Counted from the first letter of the stretch, positions 39,460 to 48,386 are shown. The stretch is 53,954 nt of DNA from Dehalococcoidia bacterium (GCA_025062275.1 JANXAP010000032.1:1-53954), one strand, 5' to 3'. A program made the numbers and translations. The notes: generated by a model from the sequence alone, not told the origin.

Positions 39460-40044
39460 TCATGACTGGGACCCCTCCTGTGGCTGAGGGCTGCCCTGCT
39501 GCCCTCCGCTGCTTTCGGCCAGGCGCTTGCCCACGATGACCAGGGCCGGGCGCAGGACGCGGTCGTGCAGGGTGTAGCCCTTCTGCACCACCGCCAGCAC
39601 CTTGCCCTCCTCGCCCTCGGCATAGTGGATGGCCTCGTGATAGCGGGGGTCGAAGGGCTGGCCCTCGGCCGGGATCTCCCTCACGCCGGCCGCCTCCAGG
39701 ACGGCCTGGAGCTTGCGGTAGATGAGGCGGATGCCGTCGAACCAGGTGAGGCCGGCCAGGCGGGCATCCAGGCTCTGCAGGGCCCGCTCCAGGTCGTCCA
39801 GCACCGGCAGGATGTTGATGATGAGGGAGGCGTTAGCGAAGCGACGCGTCTCCTCCCTCTCCTGCTCCACCCTCTTCTTGTAGTTGGCGAAGTCGGCCTC
39901 GGCCCGCCGCCAGTTGTCCAGGTAGCGCTGGGCCTCGCTACGGGCGGCGTCCAGCTGGGAGCGCAGGTCGTCCACTTCGTCCCTGGGCGCCTGAGCGCCC
40001 TGGGAGGGCTGCTGCTCCTGGAAGACCTTCTGCTCCTCGGCCAA
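39460..40044 (-). CDS. grpE: Nucleotide exchange factor GrpE
   Basis: 194 residues from TTG 40044 with GGGGGGTAGAGAGCC upstream. The N-terminal helix (RSQLDAARSEAQRYLDNWRR) and AEADFANYKKRVEQEREETR form the dimer stalk; LPVLDDLERALQSLDARLAG and the C-terminal beta domain PFDPRYHEAIHYAEGEEGKV, VLAVVQKGYTLHDRVLRPAL, VIVGKRLAESS are standard. It releases ADP from DnaK. Six bases after hrcA, 37 before dnaK. Confidence 0.95.
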   Translation of the reverse strand: MAEEQKVFQEQQPSQGAQAPRDEVDDLRSQLDAARSEAQRYLDNWRRAEADFANYKKRVEQEREETRRFANASLIINILPVLDDLERALQSLDARLAGLTWFDGIRLIYRKLQAVLEAAGVREIPAEGQPFDPRYHEAIHYAEGEEGKVLAVVQKGYTLHDRVLRPALVIVGKRLAESSGGQQGSPQPQEGSQS

Positions 40045-40050
40045 GGCTCT

Positions 40051-41067
40051 CTACCCCCCGAAACTGGCAGAGATGAGCTCGTCCAGGAGGGAGGCCACGA
40101 AGCGGACCATGCCCACGGCCCGACCGTAGCGCAGGCGGGTGGGCCCCACCAGGGCCACAGTGCCCGTAGCCGAGGGATGGCCGTAGGCGGCCGCCACCAC
40201 GCTGTAGTGGCGCAGGGAGGACTCGGGGTGCTCGCTGCCGATGATGACTTGCACCTGTCCCCGCGGCGGCGCCGGGAAAGGCAACAGACGGCCCAGGCCG
40301 CTCCCCTCCAGGAAGCCCAGCAGCTCCAGAACCCGCTCCCGCTCCTGGAACTCGGGCTGGCTGATGGCCTCCCTCAGCCCCTCGATGGCGGCAGGCTCGT
40401 GGCTGGAGCGGTCCTCGGCCTCCAGGATGGCCGCCACCGCCTCCATCACCGTCCGCTCCAGGGGCGACAGGCCCTCGAGGCGCGAACGCACGTCCTGAGC
40501 ATCCTGCCCGGCGAAGCGCTCGCTCAGGCTACGGCTGAGGACGGACAGGTCGTCCTGCTCCACAGGCTCGGGGAGGGGCAGCAGCTGCTGACGAACCTGG
40601 GCCTGCTGTAGCACCACCACCAGCAGGGCCAGCAGCTCCTGGAGCTTCACCAGTTCCAGCCAGCGCAGGCGTGCGGGGCGATTGCGGGGGGCGGTGACCA
40701 CCGCCAGGGCCTGGACGTGGGCGGCCAGCACCACCGCCGCCAGCCGCGCCCAGTCCTCCAGCCGCTCTTCCACCTGGTGGAACTGGTGGCGGACCATGAG
40801 GCCCATCTCCCGGGAAGGGGCCTCCTCCCGCATCAGCCGCTCCACGTAGTAGCGGTAGCCCTTGTCGGAGGGGACACGCCCGGCGGAGGTGTGGGGCTGG
40901 GATATGTAGCCCTCCTCCTCCAGCCGCACCATCTCGTTGCGGATGGTGGCCGGGGAGACGTGGCCCAGGTACTTGAGGGCCACCACGCGGGAGGCCACCG
41001 GCTGGGCCGAGTCCACGTATTCGTCGACGATGGAGCGCAGGATGGCGGCCCGCCGCTCCGTCAGCAT
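40051..41067 (-). CDS. hrcA: Heat-inducible repressor HrcA
   Basis: 338 residues. N-terminal winged HTH: LTERRAAILRSIVDEYVDSA, QPVASRVVALKYLGHVSPAT, IRNEMVRLEEEGYISQPHTS, AGRVPSDKGYRYYVERLM, all diagnostic. A GAF-like dimer domain follows, with QVQVIIGSEHPESSLRHYSV and GTVALVGPTRLRYGRAVGMV. HrcA represses heat-shock operons by binding CIRCE; GroEL supports its folding. First gene of hrcA-grpE-dnaK and therefore autoregulated through the CIRCE site just upstream. Confidence 0.96.
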   Translation of the reverse strand: MLTERRAAILRSIVDEYVDSAQPVASRVVALKYLGHVSPATIRNEMVRLEEEGYISQPHTSAGRVPSDKGYRYYVERLMREEAPSREMGLMVRHQFHQVEERLEDWARLAAVVLAAHVQALAVVTAPRNRPARLRWLELVKLQELLALLVVVLQQAQVRQQLLPLPEPVEQDDLSVLSRSLSERFAGQDAQDVRSRLEGLSPLERTVMEAVAAILEAEDRSSHEPAAIEGLREAISQPEFQERERVLELLGFLEGSGLGRLLPFPAPPRGQVQVIIGSEHPESSLRHYSVVAAAYGHPSATGTVALVGPTRLRYGRAVGMVRFVASLLDELISASFGG

Positions 41068-41089
41068 CGCCCTCTCGCTCCCTCCCGTT

Positions 41090-41116
41090 TTAGCACTCTC
41101 CTGCCGAGAGTGCTAA
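41090..41116 (-). promoter_or_regulatory. CIRCE element (HrcA operator)
   Basis: Perfect TTAGCACTC-N9-GAGTGCTAA, identical to the consensus. Lies between the hrcA transcription start and its ATG. Confidence 0.95.
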
Positions 41117-41126
41117 CCCGAATATG

Positions 41127-41156
41127 ACTTTAGCACCGCCGGCGGGGCGGCGTCAA
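41127..41156 (-). promoter_or_regulatory. Promoter of hrcA-grpE-dnaK
   Basis: On the minus strand TTGACG (41151-41156), 18-base spacer, TAAAGT (41127-41132). CIRCE overlaps the predicted start of the transcript. Confidence 0.6.
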
Positions 41157-41220
41157 GGACGGCTGCCGCCGGCAGCGTTCCGGCCCCCTGCTGCGTCACA
41201 CCTGGTGGTGTCGGGGCGGG

Positions 41221-41249
41221 TTGGCTGCTGGCCCTGGCCCTGCTATACT
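41221..41249 (+). promoter_or_regulatory. Promoter of rho
   Basis: TTGGCT (41221-41226), 17-base spacer, TATACT (41244-41249). Leader of about 70 bases to ATG 41325. Confidence 0.6.
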
Positions 41250-41324
41250 AAGGATGCCTCCGGGCGACGAGCCCCTCTTCCCCGAGCGGCACCATCCCGA
41301 GCAGCGCAGCAGAGCGAGGTCACC

Positions 41325-42620
41325 ATGAGCATAGCCGAGCTGGAGAGCAAGACCCGCGAGGAGCTTCTGGAGGAGGCCCGCGGCCTGGGCCTCAGCGGCA
41401 TCTCGGGCCTGCGCAAGCAAGACCTGATCCTGCGCATACTGCAGGCCCGGGCCCAGCGAGAGGGGAACTACTTCGCTGGCGGCATCCTGGAGATCACCTC
41501 CGATGGCTACGGCTTCCTGCGCACCAACGGCTACAAGCCCAGCCCCAGCGACGTCTACGTGTCCCAGTCGCAGATCAGGCGCTTCGGCCTGCGCACGGGC
41601 GACTACGTCATGGGGCAGGTACGCCCGCCCAAGGAGTCGGAGAAGTATTACGGCCTGCTGCGGGTGGAGGCCACCAACGGCATGGACCCGGAGGTGGCCA
41701 AGGGGCGCCCCGCCTTCGAACAGCTCACGCCCACCTTCCCCGACCGCTTCCTGCAGCTGGAGCGCGGCGACCCCAACCCCACCTGTCGCCTCATCGACCT
41801 GGTGGCGCCGGTAGGGCGCGGCCAGCGGGGGCTGGTGGTCTCGCCGCCCAAGGGCGGCAAGACCATGCTCCTCAAGTCCATCGCCCGCGCCGTCCTCAAC
41901 GGCCACGACGATATCCAGGTGATGGTGCTCCTCATCGGCGAACGGCCCGAGGAGGTGACCGACTGGCGCAAGTCGGTGGAGGGAGACGGGGCCGAGGTGG
42001 TGGCAGCCACCTTCGACGACCCGGAGGAGGTACAGACGCGGGTGGCCGAGCTGGCGGTGGAGCGGGCCAAGCGGCTGGTGGAGATGGGCCGCCACGTCAT
42101 GATCCTGCTGGACGGCATCACCCGCCTGACGCGGGCCTACAACCTGTCGCTGCCGCCCAGCGGCCGCACCCTCTCGGGCGGCATCGACCCGGTGGCCCTG
42201 CACCCGCCGAAGAAGCTGTTCGGCACCGCCCGCAACACCGAGGAGGGCGGCTCCCTGACCATCATCGCCACCTGCCTCATCGACACCGGCTCCCGCATGG
42301 ACGAGGTCATCTTCGAGGAGTTCAAGGGCACCGGCAACTGGGAGCTGTGGCTGGACCGCCGCCTGGCCGAGAAGCGCATCTTCCCGGCGGTGGACATCTT
42401 CAAGAGCGGCACCCGCCGGGAGGAGCTGATGCTGGACGAGAAGACATACCAGCGGCTGACCCTCTTCCGCCGTGCCCTGGCCCGCATGGCCGAGGACTTC
42501 CAGGCGGAGGCGCCCTACGCCCAGGACGCCTCCATCCGCGTCACCGAGCGGGTGCTGGAGCAGCTGCGGCGCACCAAGAGCAACGAGCAGTTGCTGAGCC
42601 AGATAGAGCTGGTGGCCTGA
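41325..42620 (+). CDS. rho: Transcription termination factor Rho
   Basis: 431 residues from ATG 41325; the frame upstream is open but non-conserved. Hexameric RNA helicase ending transcription. N-terminal Rho_N helices ([20 protein letters not shown]), the RNA-binding cold-shock domain [20 protein letters not shown] with [20 protein letters not shown], Walker [16 protein letters not shown], Walker [21 protein letters not shown], and the Q/R loops near [20 protein letters not shown]. No acidic or repeat insertion before the RNA-binding domain, unlike the Rho of many GC-rich Actinobacteria. Confidence 0.97.
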   Translation: MSIAELESKTREELLEEARGLGLSGISGLRKQDLILRILQARAQREGNYFAGGILEITSDGYGFLRTNGYKPSPSDVYVSQSQIRRFGLRTGDYVMGQVRPPKESEKYYGLLRVEATNGMDPEVAKGRPAFEQLTPTFPDRFLQLERGDPNPTCRLIDLVAPVGRGQRGLVVSPPKGGKTMLLKSIARAVLNGHDDIQVMVLLIGERPEEVTDWRKSVEGDGAEVVAATFDDPEEVQTRVAELAVERAKRLVEMGRHVMILLDGITRLTRAYNLSLPPSGRTLSGGIDPVALHPPKKLFGTARNTEEGGSLTIIATCLIDTGSRMDEVIFEEFKGTGNWELWLDRRLAEKRIFPAVDIFKSGTRREELMLDEKTYQRLTLFRRALARMAEDFQAEAPYAQDASIRVTERVLEQLRRTKSNEQLLSQIELVA

Positions 42621-42644
42621 GGCGACAGGTTATTTGTGAAGGGC

Positions 42645-42673
42645 TTGACAAGCGCCGCCACCGCGGCCATAAT
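42645..42673 (+). promoter_or_regulatory. Strong promoter embedded in the rho terminator
   Basis: TTGACA (42645-42650), 17-base spacer, CATAAT (42668-42673). The -10 box lies in the hairpin loop, so a transcript would start near 42680 inside the right arm and escape the intact hairpin. Confidence 0.65.
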
Positions 42674-42688
42674 GGGCCGCGGTTTTTT
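42661..42688 (+). terminator. Intrinsic terminator of rho
   Basis: Perfect 8-base stem CCGCGGCC (42661-42668) / GGCCGCGG (42675-42682), 6-base loop ATAATG, followed by TTTTTT (42683-42688). The clearest intrinsic terminator in the window. Confidence 0.92.
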
Positions 42689-42884
42689 GTAGACCGAGAC
42701 CGGGCCTACCGGCGCAACTGGGGGTAGATGCGGTGAGGTGGCGGTGCCGATGGCGCTGGGGCCTCTATAACGGAGGCACGCCATTCCGACACCGGACTCA
42801 TCGGCCGGAGGCCGCGCCGAGGGCGGGCGGCAACCGGAGAACAGACGCCAAAGGCGGGGGCACCGATTCGGCCACCGCTTCCCC

Positions 42885-43985
42885 GTGCACCTGCTGGTGC
42901 TGGGGGCGGCCCTCGTCGGCGGCGTCATCGGGCTAGGCAGTACCCGCCTGCAGAGCAACGGATACCAGGCCCCTGTCGCTGCCACCGTCGCCTCCCCCGA
43001 GGCTGTCACCCGACAGGAGCCTGTCTATCTCAAGGCGCCCCTCATCGTCCGCACCAGCGAATCGCGCGTCCTGTCGGTAGCCAGCCCTCAGGACGCAGGC
43101 GCGCCACCGCCGCCGGCCCAGGAGGCCACTCCCTCGCCGACGCCCACCCCCACCCCACAGCCGACGCCGCCGCCCCGGCGGGAGCCGAAGTCCCTCTTCA
43201 GCACCTACGTCATCCAGCCGGGGGACACCATTTACGGCATAGCCGCGCGCCTGGGCATCGACCCCAATTACATCATCTGGAACAACCCTGAGGTGGGGGA
43301 GCACCCCGACGAGCTGTCGGTGGGCCAGACACTGGTGATCCCGGCGGCGCCGGGCATCCTCTACCGGGTGAAGCTGGGGGACACCCTGGCCGGCATCGCC
43401 CAGTTCTACGGCATAACGGTGGAGGCCATCATCAATTACGAGGACAACGGCATCGCCTCGCCCGACCAGCTGCGCGAGGGGACGTTGCTGCTGCTGCCGG
43501 GCGCTAAGCCGCCACCACCTCCACCGCCGCCACCTCCGCCCCCGCCGCCACCCAGGGCGCAGTCGCAGCCGGCCCAGGCCCCTGCGCCGGCGCCGCCCCC
43601 GCCTCCGCCTCCGCGGAGCGCCAGCGCCACCGGCTTCATCTGGCCCGTGTCGGGCAGCATAACCCAGTACTTCGGCGGCTCCCACAAGGGCATCGACATC
43701 GCCACCCGAGCGGGCACGCCCGTCGGTGCCGCCGCTGGCGGTACGGTGGTGCTGGTGGCTTACGGCTACTACGGATACGGCAACACCGTTATCATTCGCC
43801 ACCCGGACGGCAAGGAGACCCTCTACGCCCACCTGTCCCAGATCTACGTCCGCATGGGCCAGCAGGTGGACCAGGGCGAGGCCATAGGCGCGGTGGGCTG
43901 CACAGGCTGGTGCACCGGCCCCCACCTGCACTTCGAGGTGCGGGTGGGAGGCGTCCCCGTCAACCCGCTGAACTATCTGCCCTGA
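42885..43985 (+). CDS. Peptidoglycan hydrolase, two LysM plus M23 peptidase
   Basis: 366 residues from GTG 42885. One N-terminal membrane helix (HLLVLGAALVGGVIGLGS), a Pro/Thr linker, LysM 1 (YVIQPGDTIYGIAARLGIDP to GQTLVIPA), LysM 2 (YRVKLGDTLAGIAQFYGITV to GTLLLLPG), 15 consecutive Pro, and the M23/LytM domain with zinc site GSHKGIDIATRAGTPV (HxxxD), LYAHLSQIYVRMGQQVDQGE and GPHLHFEVRVGG (HxH). It cleaves peptide cross-links in the wall. The GTG has no Shine-Dalgarno; in frame upstream to 42771 an Arg-rich stretch begins at an ATT 6 bases after GGAGG, a possible rare start that would supply the cytosolic anchor. Confidence 0.92.
   Translation: MHLLVLGAALVGGVIGLGSTRLQSNGYQAPVAATVASPEAVTRQEPVYLKAPLIVRTSESRVLSVASPQDAGAPPPPAQEATPSPTPTPTPQPTPPPRREPKSLFSTYVIQPGDTIYGIAARLGIDPNYIIWNNPEVGEHPDELSVGQTLVIPAAPGILYRVKLGDTLAGIAQFYGITVEAIINYEDNGIASPDQLREGTLLLLPGAKPPPPPPPPPPPPPPPRAQSQPAQAPAPAPPPPPPPRSASATGFIWPVSGSITQYFGGSHKGIDIATRAGTPVGAAAGGTVVLVAYGYYGYGNTVIIRHPDGKETLYAHLSQIYVRMGQQVDQGEAIGAVGCTGWCTGPHLHFEVRVGGVPVNPLNYLP
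43509..43553 (+). repeat. 15-codon polyproline run
   Basis: Fifteen consecutive proline codons in the M23 gene, probably a rigid spacer. Such runs need EF-P for efficient translation (established for polyproline motifs). Confidence 0.9.
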
Positions 43986-43988
43986 GCG

Positions 43989-44627
43989 TCAGCGCTCGTA
44001 GTCCAGCACCACCACCTCGGTGGTCTCGGGCAGAGAGCCGGCCGTGAGGGAGAGCCGCTTCTGGGGCTCCACCGCGTCCACGTCCAGCTCCTTCAGGAAG
44101 CGGTCCAGGGGGTCCAGGGAGAGGCGGCAGGCCGGAGTGCGGTAGTGCATGGGGATGACCACCTTTGGCTCCAGGAGGCTCACCACCTCGGCCGCCTGGG
44201 CGCCGTCCAGGGTGGTGTGGCCCCCCACGGGGACGAAGAGGACGTCCACCCCGCTCAGCAGCTCCACCTGCTCCGGCGTGGGCAGGTGGCCCAGGTCGCC
44301 CAGGTGGCAGATGGTCAGGCCATCCATCTCCAGCACGAAGACCAGGTTGGGGCCGCGGACCGCCCCCTTGCGCCCGTCGTGATAGGTGGGGACGGCCGTT
44401 ACGAAGGTGCCGCCGATGTCGTATTCCCCCGGAGCATCCAGGACCTTGGGGTTGCCCGCCACCCCCTGCACGTAGCTGTGGTCTTCGTGCCGGTGGCTGA
44501 CGGTGACGATCTGGGCCGTCGGCCGACCCAGGTGATAGCCGGTGCTGGGCGGGCAGGGGTCTGTGACGACGGTGGTCTGACGTCCCCGCAGCCGGAAGCA
44601 GGAATGTCCCAGCCAGACGATCTCCAT
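43989..44627 (-). CDS. Metallo-beta-lactamase-fold hydrolase (UlaG/UPF0173-like)
   Basis: 212 residues. MEIVWLGHSCFRLRGRQTTV is the usual start; the metal motif is VSHRHEDHSYV (HxHxDH), followed by VLDAPGEYDIGGTFVTAVPT, a late His in CHLGDLGHLPTPEQVE, GVDVLFVPVGGHTTLDGAQA and KVVIPMHYRTPACRL. Members are general Zn-dependent hydrolases, and many of this subgroup have no known substrate. Gap of 22 bases from the small membrane gene upstream. It converges on the M23 gene with 3 bases between stops. Confidence 0.9.
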   Translation of the reverse strand: MEIVWLGHSCFRLRGRQTTVVTDPCPPSTGYHLGRPTAQIVTVSHRHEDHSYVQGVAGNPKVLDAPGEYDIGGTFVTAVPTYHDGRKGAVRGPNLVFVLEMDGLTICHLGDLGHLPTPEQVELLSGVDVLFVPVGGHTTLDGAQAAEVVSLLEPKVVIPMHYRTPACRLSLDPLDRFLKELDVDAVEPQKRLSLTAGSLPETTEVVVLDYER

Positions 44628-44649
44628 GATGCCGGACGGAGGACGAGGG

Positions 44650-44787
44650 CTAGCTGCCAGCGGTGCGGCGCCGCCGCCAGAAGGCCAGGGCAGCCACGGC
44701 GGCCCCCAAAGCGGCCAGCACCGCCATCAGTCGGCCCAGGCCTCCCTTGCGACGCTCTGGCTGCTGTTGCTGCTGCTGCTCGGTCAT
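44650..44787 (-). CDS. 45-residue single-pass membrane protein
   Basis: ATG 44787 with AGGAGGTGAAGCC directly upstream. A polar start with six consecutive Gln (MTEQQQQQQPERRKGGLGRL), one membrane helix (MAVLAALGAAVAALAFW) and a basic end RRRRTAGS. The Shine-Dalgarno sequence is one of the strongest in the window, supporting its reality. No family or function. Between a ParB-like gene and the metallo-beta-lactamase-fold gene on the same strand. Confidence 0.55.
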   Translation of the reverse strand: MTEQQQQQQPERRKGGLGRLMAVLAALGAAVAALAFWRRRRTAGS

Positions 44788-44884
44788 GGCTTCACCTCCT
44801 GTGACCCGGCGCCGTCTGCCGGGGCTGGCTGAGCAGGACGCGACCGGGAGGATACCCTCGCCTCCAATCATACAATACGGGCTC

Positions 44885-45169
44885 TCACGGCGGCCGCTGC
44901 CCATGAGCCATAATGGCCTCCAGCTCCTCGTCCGTCAGCCAGACCTTGGCCTTGATGGTGCGCCGCCCCAAGGCTCGGGCGGCCGCCACCCGGTGCCCGC
45001 CATCGGAGATGCGCCACCTGTATGGGGAGCCCTCGGGAAGGCGCGACAGCTTCACCGGCGGGAAGATGCGCCCCTCCTGCATCAGCCGAACGAACTCCTC
45101 CACCTTGGCACGGCTGACGCGGCGGGGCGCTATGTCGTCCAGGGGCACGTCGATGATGGCCCTGGGCAT
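44885..45169 (-). CDS. ParB/sulfiredoxin-like domain protein
   Basis: 94 residues with AGAAGGGG before the ATG. VPLDDIAPRRVSRAKVEEFV, MQEGRIFPPVKLSRL and the box II motif RISDGGHRVAAARALGRRTI identify a stand-alone ParB N-terminal (CTP-binding/nuclease-like) domain. It lacks the HTH and dimer domain of true chromosome-partition ParB. Small proteins of this type are often of unknown function; some are nucleases or redox proteins. The GxHR core is intact. Confidence 0.85.
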   Translation of the reverse strand: MPRAIIDVPLDDIAPRRVSRAKVEEFVRLMQEGRIFPPVKLSRLPEGSPYRWRISDGGHRVAAARALGRRTIKAKVWLTDEELEAIMAHGQRPP

Positions 45170-45254
45170 CCCCCTTCTGTGTAGGGCAGATGGCGGTCGG
45201 GGGCAAGGGGGCGGATATTGTTCAAACGTATCTCTCCCTTTCCATATCGTCCCC

Positions 45255-45284
45255 TTGACACCGGCGGGAAGGGGCGCCTACCAT
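45255..45284 (+). promoter_or_regulatory. Promoter of pyrG
   Basis: Perfect -35 TTGACA (45255-45260), 18-base spacer, TACCAT (45279-45284); ATG at 45324. No attenuator-like pyrimidine run as in Bacillus pyrG is evident. Confidence 0.55.
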
Positions 45285-45323
45285 GGACGAGGGCGGGAGC
45301 CCCCAACGAGGGGCTTATAGTTT

Positions 45324-46970
45324 ATGGGCACCAAGTACATATTCGTTACCGGCGGCGTGGTCAGCTCCGTGGGCAAGGGCATCACCACCGCCGCCATCGG
45401 TCGCCTCCTCAAGTCCCGCGGCTTCTCCGTCGTCATCCAGAAGCTGGACCCCTACCTGAACGTGGACCCCGGCACCATGTCCCCCTACCAGCACGGCGAG
45501 GTGTTCGTCACCGCTGACGGCGCCGAGACGGACCTGGACCTGGGCCACTATGAGCGCTTCCTCGACCAGGACCTGACGGGCCTCTCCTCCGTCACTGCCG
45601 GCCAGATCTACCAGGCGGTCATCGCCAGGGAGCGGCGGGGCGACTACCTGGGGCGCACCATCCAGGCCGTGCCCCACGTCACCAACGAGATCAAGGAGCG
45701 CATCCGGGCCGTGGGGCGGGCGGCCGGCGCCCAGATCGTGGTGGTGGAGGTGGGAGGCACCGTGGGCGACATCGAGGGCCAGCCCTTCCTGGAGGCCATC
45801 CGCCAGATGCGGAACGAGGAGGGCCGGGACGACACCCTCTCCATCCACGTCACCCTGCTGCCCTACCTGTCCACCACCGGCGAGCTGAAGACCAAGCCCA
45901 CCCAGCACAGCGTGCGCGAGCTGCGCAGCCTGGGCATCCAGCCTGACGTAATCGTCTGCCGCAGTGATCTGCCCGTAGGCGAGGACCTGCGGGAGAAGAT
46001 CTCCCTGTTCTGCGACGTGCCCCGTCGGGCGGTGGTGCCTCTCCTGACCATGCCCACCATCTACGAGGTGCCCCTGGTGCTGGAGGAGGCGGGCCTGGGC
46101 GACTACATCGGCGAGCGGCTGGGGCTGCCCCAGGCCCAGCGCGACCTCAGGGACTGGCAGGAGTGGGTGGAGCGCCTCAAGCAGCCCCAGGGCGAGGTGG
46201 AGGTGGCGGTGGTGGGCAAGTATGTGGAGCTGCCCGACGCCTACCTCTCGGTCAAGGAGGCCCTCATCCATGCCGGCGTGGCCCACCACGTGGCCGTCCG
46301 CCTGCGCTGGGTCCACTCCCAGGACCTGGAACACCACAGCCCCGATTCCCTGCTGGAGGGGGTGGACGGCATCGTGGTGCCCGGAGGCTTCGGCGAGCGC
46401 GGGGTGGAAGGGAAGATCGCTGCCGCCCGCCACGCTCGCCAGCGAGGAGTCCCCTACCTGGGCCTCTGCCTGGGCATGCAGGTGATGGTGATGGAGTATG
46501 CCCGCCACGTCCTGGGCTGGGAGGGGGCCCACTCCACCGAGTTCGACCCCGAGACGCCCTACCCCGTCATCTGCCTCATGGAGGAGCAGTTGGGGGTCAC
46601 GGAGAAGGGGGGCACCATGCGCCTGGGCAGCTACCCCTGCCAGCTACGGCCCGGCACCGTGGCCCGCCAGGTCTACGGAACCGACCTGGTCATGGAGCGT
46701 CACCGCCACCGTTACGAGTTCAACAACCGCTATCGCGACCAGCTGGAGAGGGCGGGGCTGATCTGCTCCGGCACCTCCCCCGACGGCGAGCTGGTGGAGG
46801 TTTGCGAGGTGCAGGGACACCCCTTCATGGTGGGATCCCAGTTCCATCCCGAGTTCCGCTCCAGGCCCGGACGTCCCCATCCCCTCTTCCTGGGGCTGAT
46901 AGGGGCCGCCCTGGAGCGCCGGCGCCAGCGGGCGGCCCTGTCCACCGCCACCACGCCCCTGTTACCCTGA
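45324..46970 (+). CDS. pyrG: CTP synthase
   Basis: 548 residues. Amination of UTP to CTP with glutamine. Synthetase domain: [80 protein letters not shown]. Glutaminase domain: [20 protein letters not shown], nucleophile Cys in [20 protein letters not shown], and His-Glu in [15 protein letters not shown]. Complete and canonical. LarC, further back in the window, uses CTP for nickel insertion. The DUF2269 gene follows 9 bases later. Confidence 0.98.
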   Translation: MGTKYIFVTGGVVSSVGKGITTAAIGRLLKSRGFSVVIQKLDPYLNVDPGTMSPYQHGEVFVTADGAETDLDLGHYERFLDQDLTGLSSVTAGQIYQAVIARERRGDYLGRTIQAVPHVTNEIKERIRAVGRAAGAQIVVVEVGGTVGDIEGQPFLEAIRQMRNEEGRDDTLSIHVTLLPYLSTTGELKTKPTQHSVRELRSLGIQPDVIVCRSDLPVGEDLREKISLFCDVPRRAVVPLLTMPTIYEVPLVLEEAGLGDYIGERLGLPQAQRDLRDWQEWVERLKQPQGEVEVAVVGKYVELPDAYLSVKEALIHAGVAHHVAVRLRWVHSQDLEHHSPDSLLEGVDGIVVPGGFGERGVEGKIAAARHARQRGVPYLGLCLGMQVMVMEYARHVLGWEGAHSTEFDPETPYPVICLMEEQLGVTEKGGTMRLGSYPCQLRPGTVARQVYGTDLVMERHRHRYEFNNRYRDQLERAGLICSGTSPDGELVEVCEVQGHPFMVGSQFHPEFRSRPGRPHPLFLGLIGAALERRRQRAALSTATTPLLP

Positions 46971-46979
46971 GTCGGGCCG

Positions 46980-47453
46980 GTGCTCTCGGACGTCCTCCTC
47001 TTCCTGCACTTGCTGTCGGCCTTCTGGCTGGTAGCTGGCATTGTGGCCGTGTCGCTGCCCCTCCTGCGGGCCTATAGCGTCGATGCGCTGGAGGTGCAAC
47101 ACCTGGCAGTGGAAGAGGCCCACCACTATCAGGGCGTGCTCCTCTTGCCGGGGGCCATCCTCACCGGCGCCACCGGTGTCTTCTACTGGAGCGAGCGCGG
47201 CTACGACCTGTTCACCACCGGGTGGCTGCTGGCCCTGGGCCTGCTGTACCTGGTCCTGCTGCTGGTTTTCCTGCCCCTCATCAACCTGGGGCTACGGAGG
47301 GTGCGACTGGCGGTGCTGCAGGCGGTGAAAGAGGGTGGCCCCACGCCGGAGCTGGCCGAGGCCCTGGCTGAGCGGGTGCCCCTGGCCTTCGCTGCCCTTT
47401 CCGGCCTGTGGCTGATACCCCTGCTGGCCCTATCCCTCTTCGCACCCTCGTAG
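46980..47453 (+). CDS. DUF2269-like integral membrane protein
   Basis: 157 residues from GTG, four membrane helices: VLLFLHLLSAFWLVAGIVAV (1-22), GVLLLPGAILTGATGVFYWS (50-70), GWLLALGLLYLVLLLVFLPL (80-101) and the final LAFAALSGLWLIPLLALSLF. This layout (first helix FLH.lsa, A..G..LTG.tG) matches the DUF2269/predicted membrane family, of unknown role. It starts 9 bases after pyrG. Confidence 0.75.
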   Translation: MLSDVLLFLHLLSAFWLVAGIVAVSLPLLRAYSVDALEVQHLAVEEAHHYQGVLLLPGAILTGATGVFYWSERGYDLFTTGWLLALGLLYLVLLLVFLPLINLGLRRVRLAVLQAVKEGGPTPELAEALAERVPLAFAALSGLWLIPLLALSLFAPS

Positions 47454-47474
47454 CCGTTGCCTTCGAAACAGGCC

Positions 47475-48191
47475 ATGGAAGAGTCCACGGCGACCAACCG
47501 CGACCGCGGCATGCCCCAGGGCTCCGAGGCCGAGAGGCTCTTGGACCTCTACCGAAGGCTCTACGATGCCTACGGTCCCCAGGGGTGGTGGCCCGCCCAG
47601 TCGCCCTTCGAGGTGATGGTGGGCGCCATCCTCACCCAGGCGGCGGCCTGGAGCAACGTGGAGCGGGCCATCGAGCGGCTGCGGGCCGCGGGCGCCCTCT
47701 CCCCGCAGGCCATTCTGGCCCTGCCCCAGGAAGAGCTGGCGGCCCTGGTGCGGCCGGCTGGCTACTTCAACGCCAAGGCCCGCAAGCTGAAGGCCCTTTG
47801 CCGCCTCATCGTGGAGGGCTTCGGCGGCGATGTGACGGCCATGCTGGGCCACGACCCGGAGGAGCTGAGGAAGGTGCTGCTGGATACCTACGGGATCGGC
47901 CCCGAAACGGCCGATTCCATCCTCCTGTACGCCGCCGGGCGGCCCTACTTCGTGGTGGACGCCTACACGGTGCGCCTCTTTCGCCGATTAGGAATGGGGC
48001 CCCCCAGCGACCGCTACCATGACTGGCAGGCCTTCTTCGTGGCCCGCCTGCCCCGGGATGCCGCCCTGTACAACGAGTTCCACGCCCTGATAGTCCGACA
48101 TAGCAAGGAGAGGTGCCGCGCCCGGCCACGCTGCCTGGGCTGTCCGGTCCTGGAGATGTGTCCCACCGGCCAAGGCCAGCTCTCCACTTGA
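47475..48191 (+). CDS. Endonuclease III-family DNA glycosylase (MagIII-like)
   Basis: 238 residues from ATG 47475; a TTG at 47457 would add six. HhH-GPD fold with C-terminal 4Fe-4S cluster: VMVGAILTQAAAWSNVERAI, the hairpin DTYGIGPETADSILLYAAGR, Asp in YFVVDAYTVRLFRRLG, and CRARPRCLGCPVLEMC (C-x5-C-x2-C-x5-C). The Lys that makes Nth a lyase (LPGVGRKTA) is here Glu (GIGPETA), so it should be a monofunctional glycosylase; the pattern matches 3-methyladenine glycosylase III. It removes alkylated bases, probably. Confidence 0.9.
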   Translation: MEESTATNRDRGMPQGSEAERLLDLYRRLYDAYGPQGWWPAQSPFEVMVGAILTQAAAWSNVERAIERLRAAGALSPQAILALPQEELAALVRPAGYFNAKARKLKALCRLIVEGFGGDVTAMLGHDPEELRKVLLDTYGIGPETADSILLYAAGRPYFVVDAYTVRLFRRLGMGPPSDRYHDWQAFFVARLPRDAALYNEFHALIVRHSKERCRARPRCLGCPVLEMCPTGQGQLST

Positions 48192-48257
48192 CGCGTAACA
48201 GCGAGGGGAGGCAGGAAGTCCCATCGGTCGGGTCCAACCCTCCCTCCCCATTGGGCC

Positions 48258-48297
48258 CGGACGGGGCAGGCGGCGGCGGCCTGCCCCGTCCGTTTTT
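48258..48297 (+). terminator. Intrinsic terminator after the glycosylase gene
   Basis: Perfect 13-base stem CGGACGGGGCAGG (48258-48270) / CCTGCCCCGTCCG (48280-48292), loop CGGCGGCGG, then TTTTT (48293-48297). Confidence 0.9.
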
Positions 48298-48371
48298 CGG
48301 CATCGAGCGCTACCCCCTTTTCCGTCCCAGCCTGGTCGGGCATGCGCCGTCCGCTCACCCCTTGGGGGTGG

Positions 48372-48377
48372 GATAAT
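48372..48377 (+). promoter_or_regulatory. -10 box of the YchF-like gene, nearly leaderless
   Basis: GATAAT, 9 bases before ATG 48387. No clear -35. A transcript would start 1 to 3 bases before the ATG. Confidence 0.4.
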
Positions 48378-48386
48378 GGACGCAGC

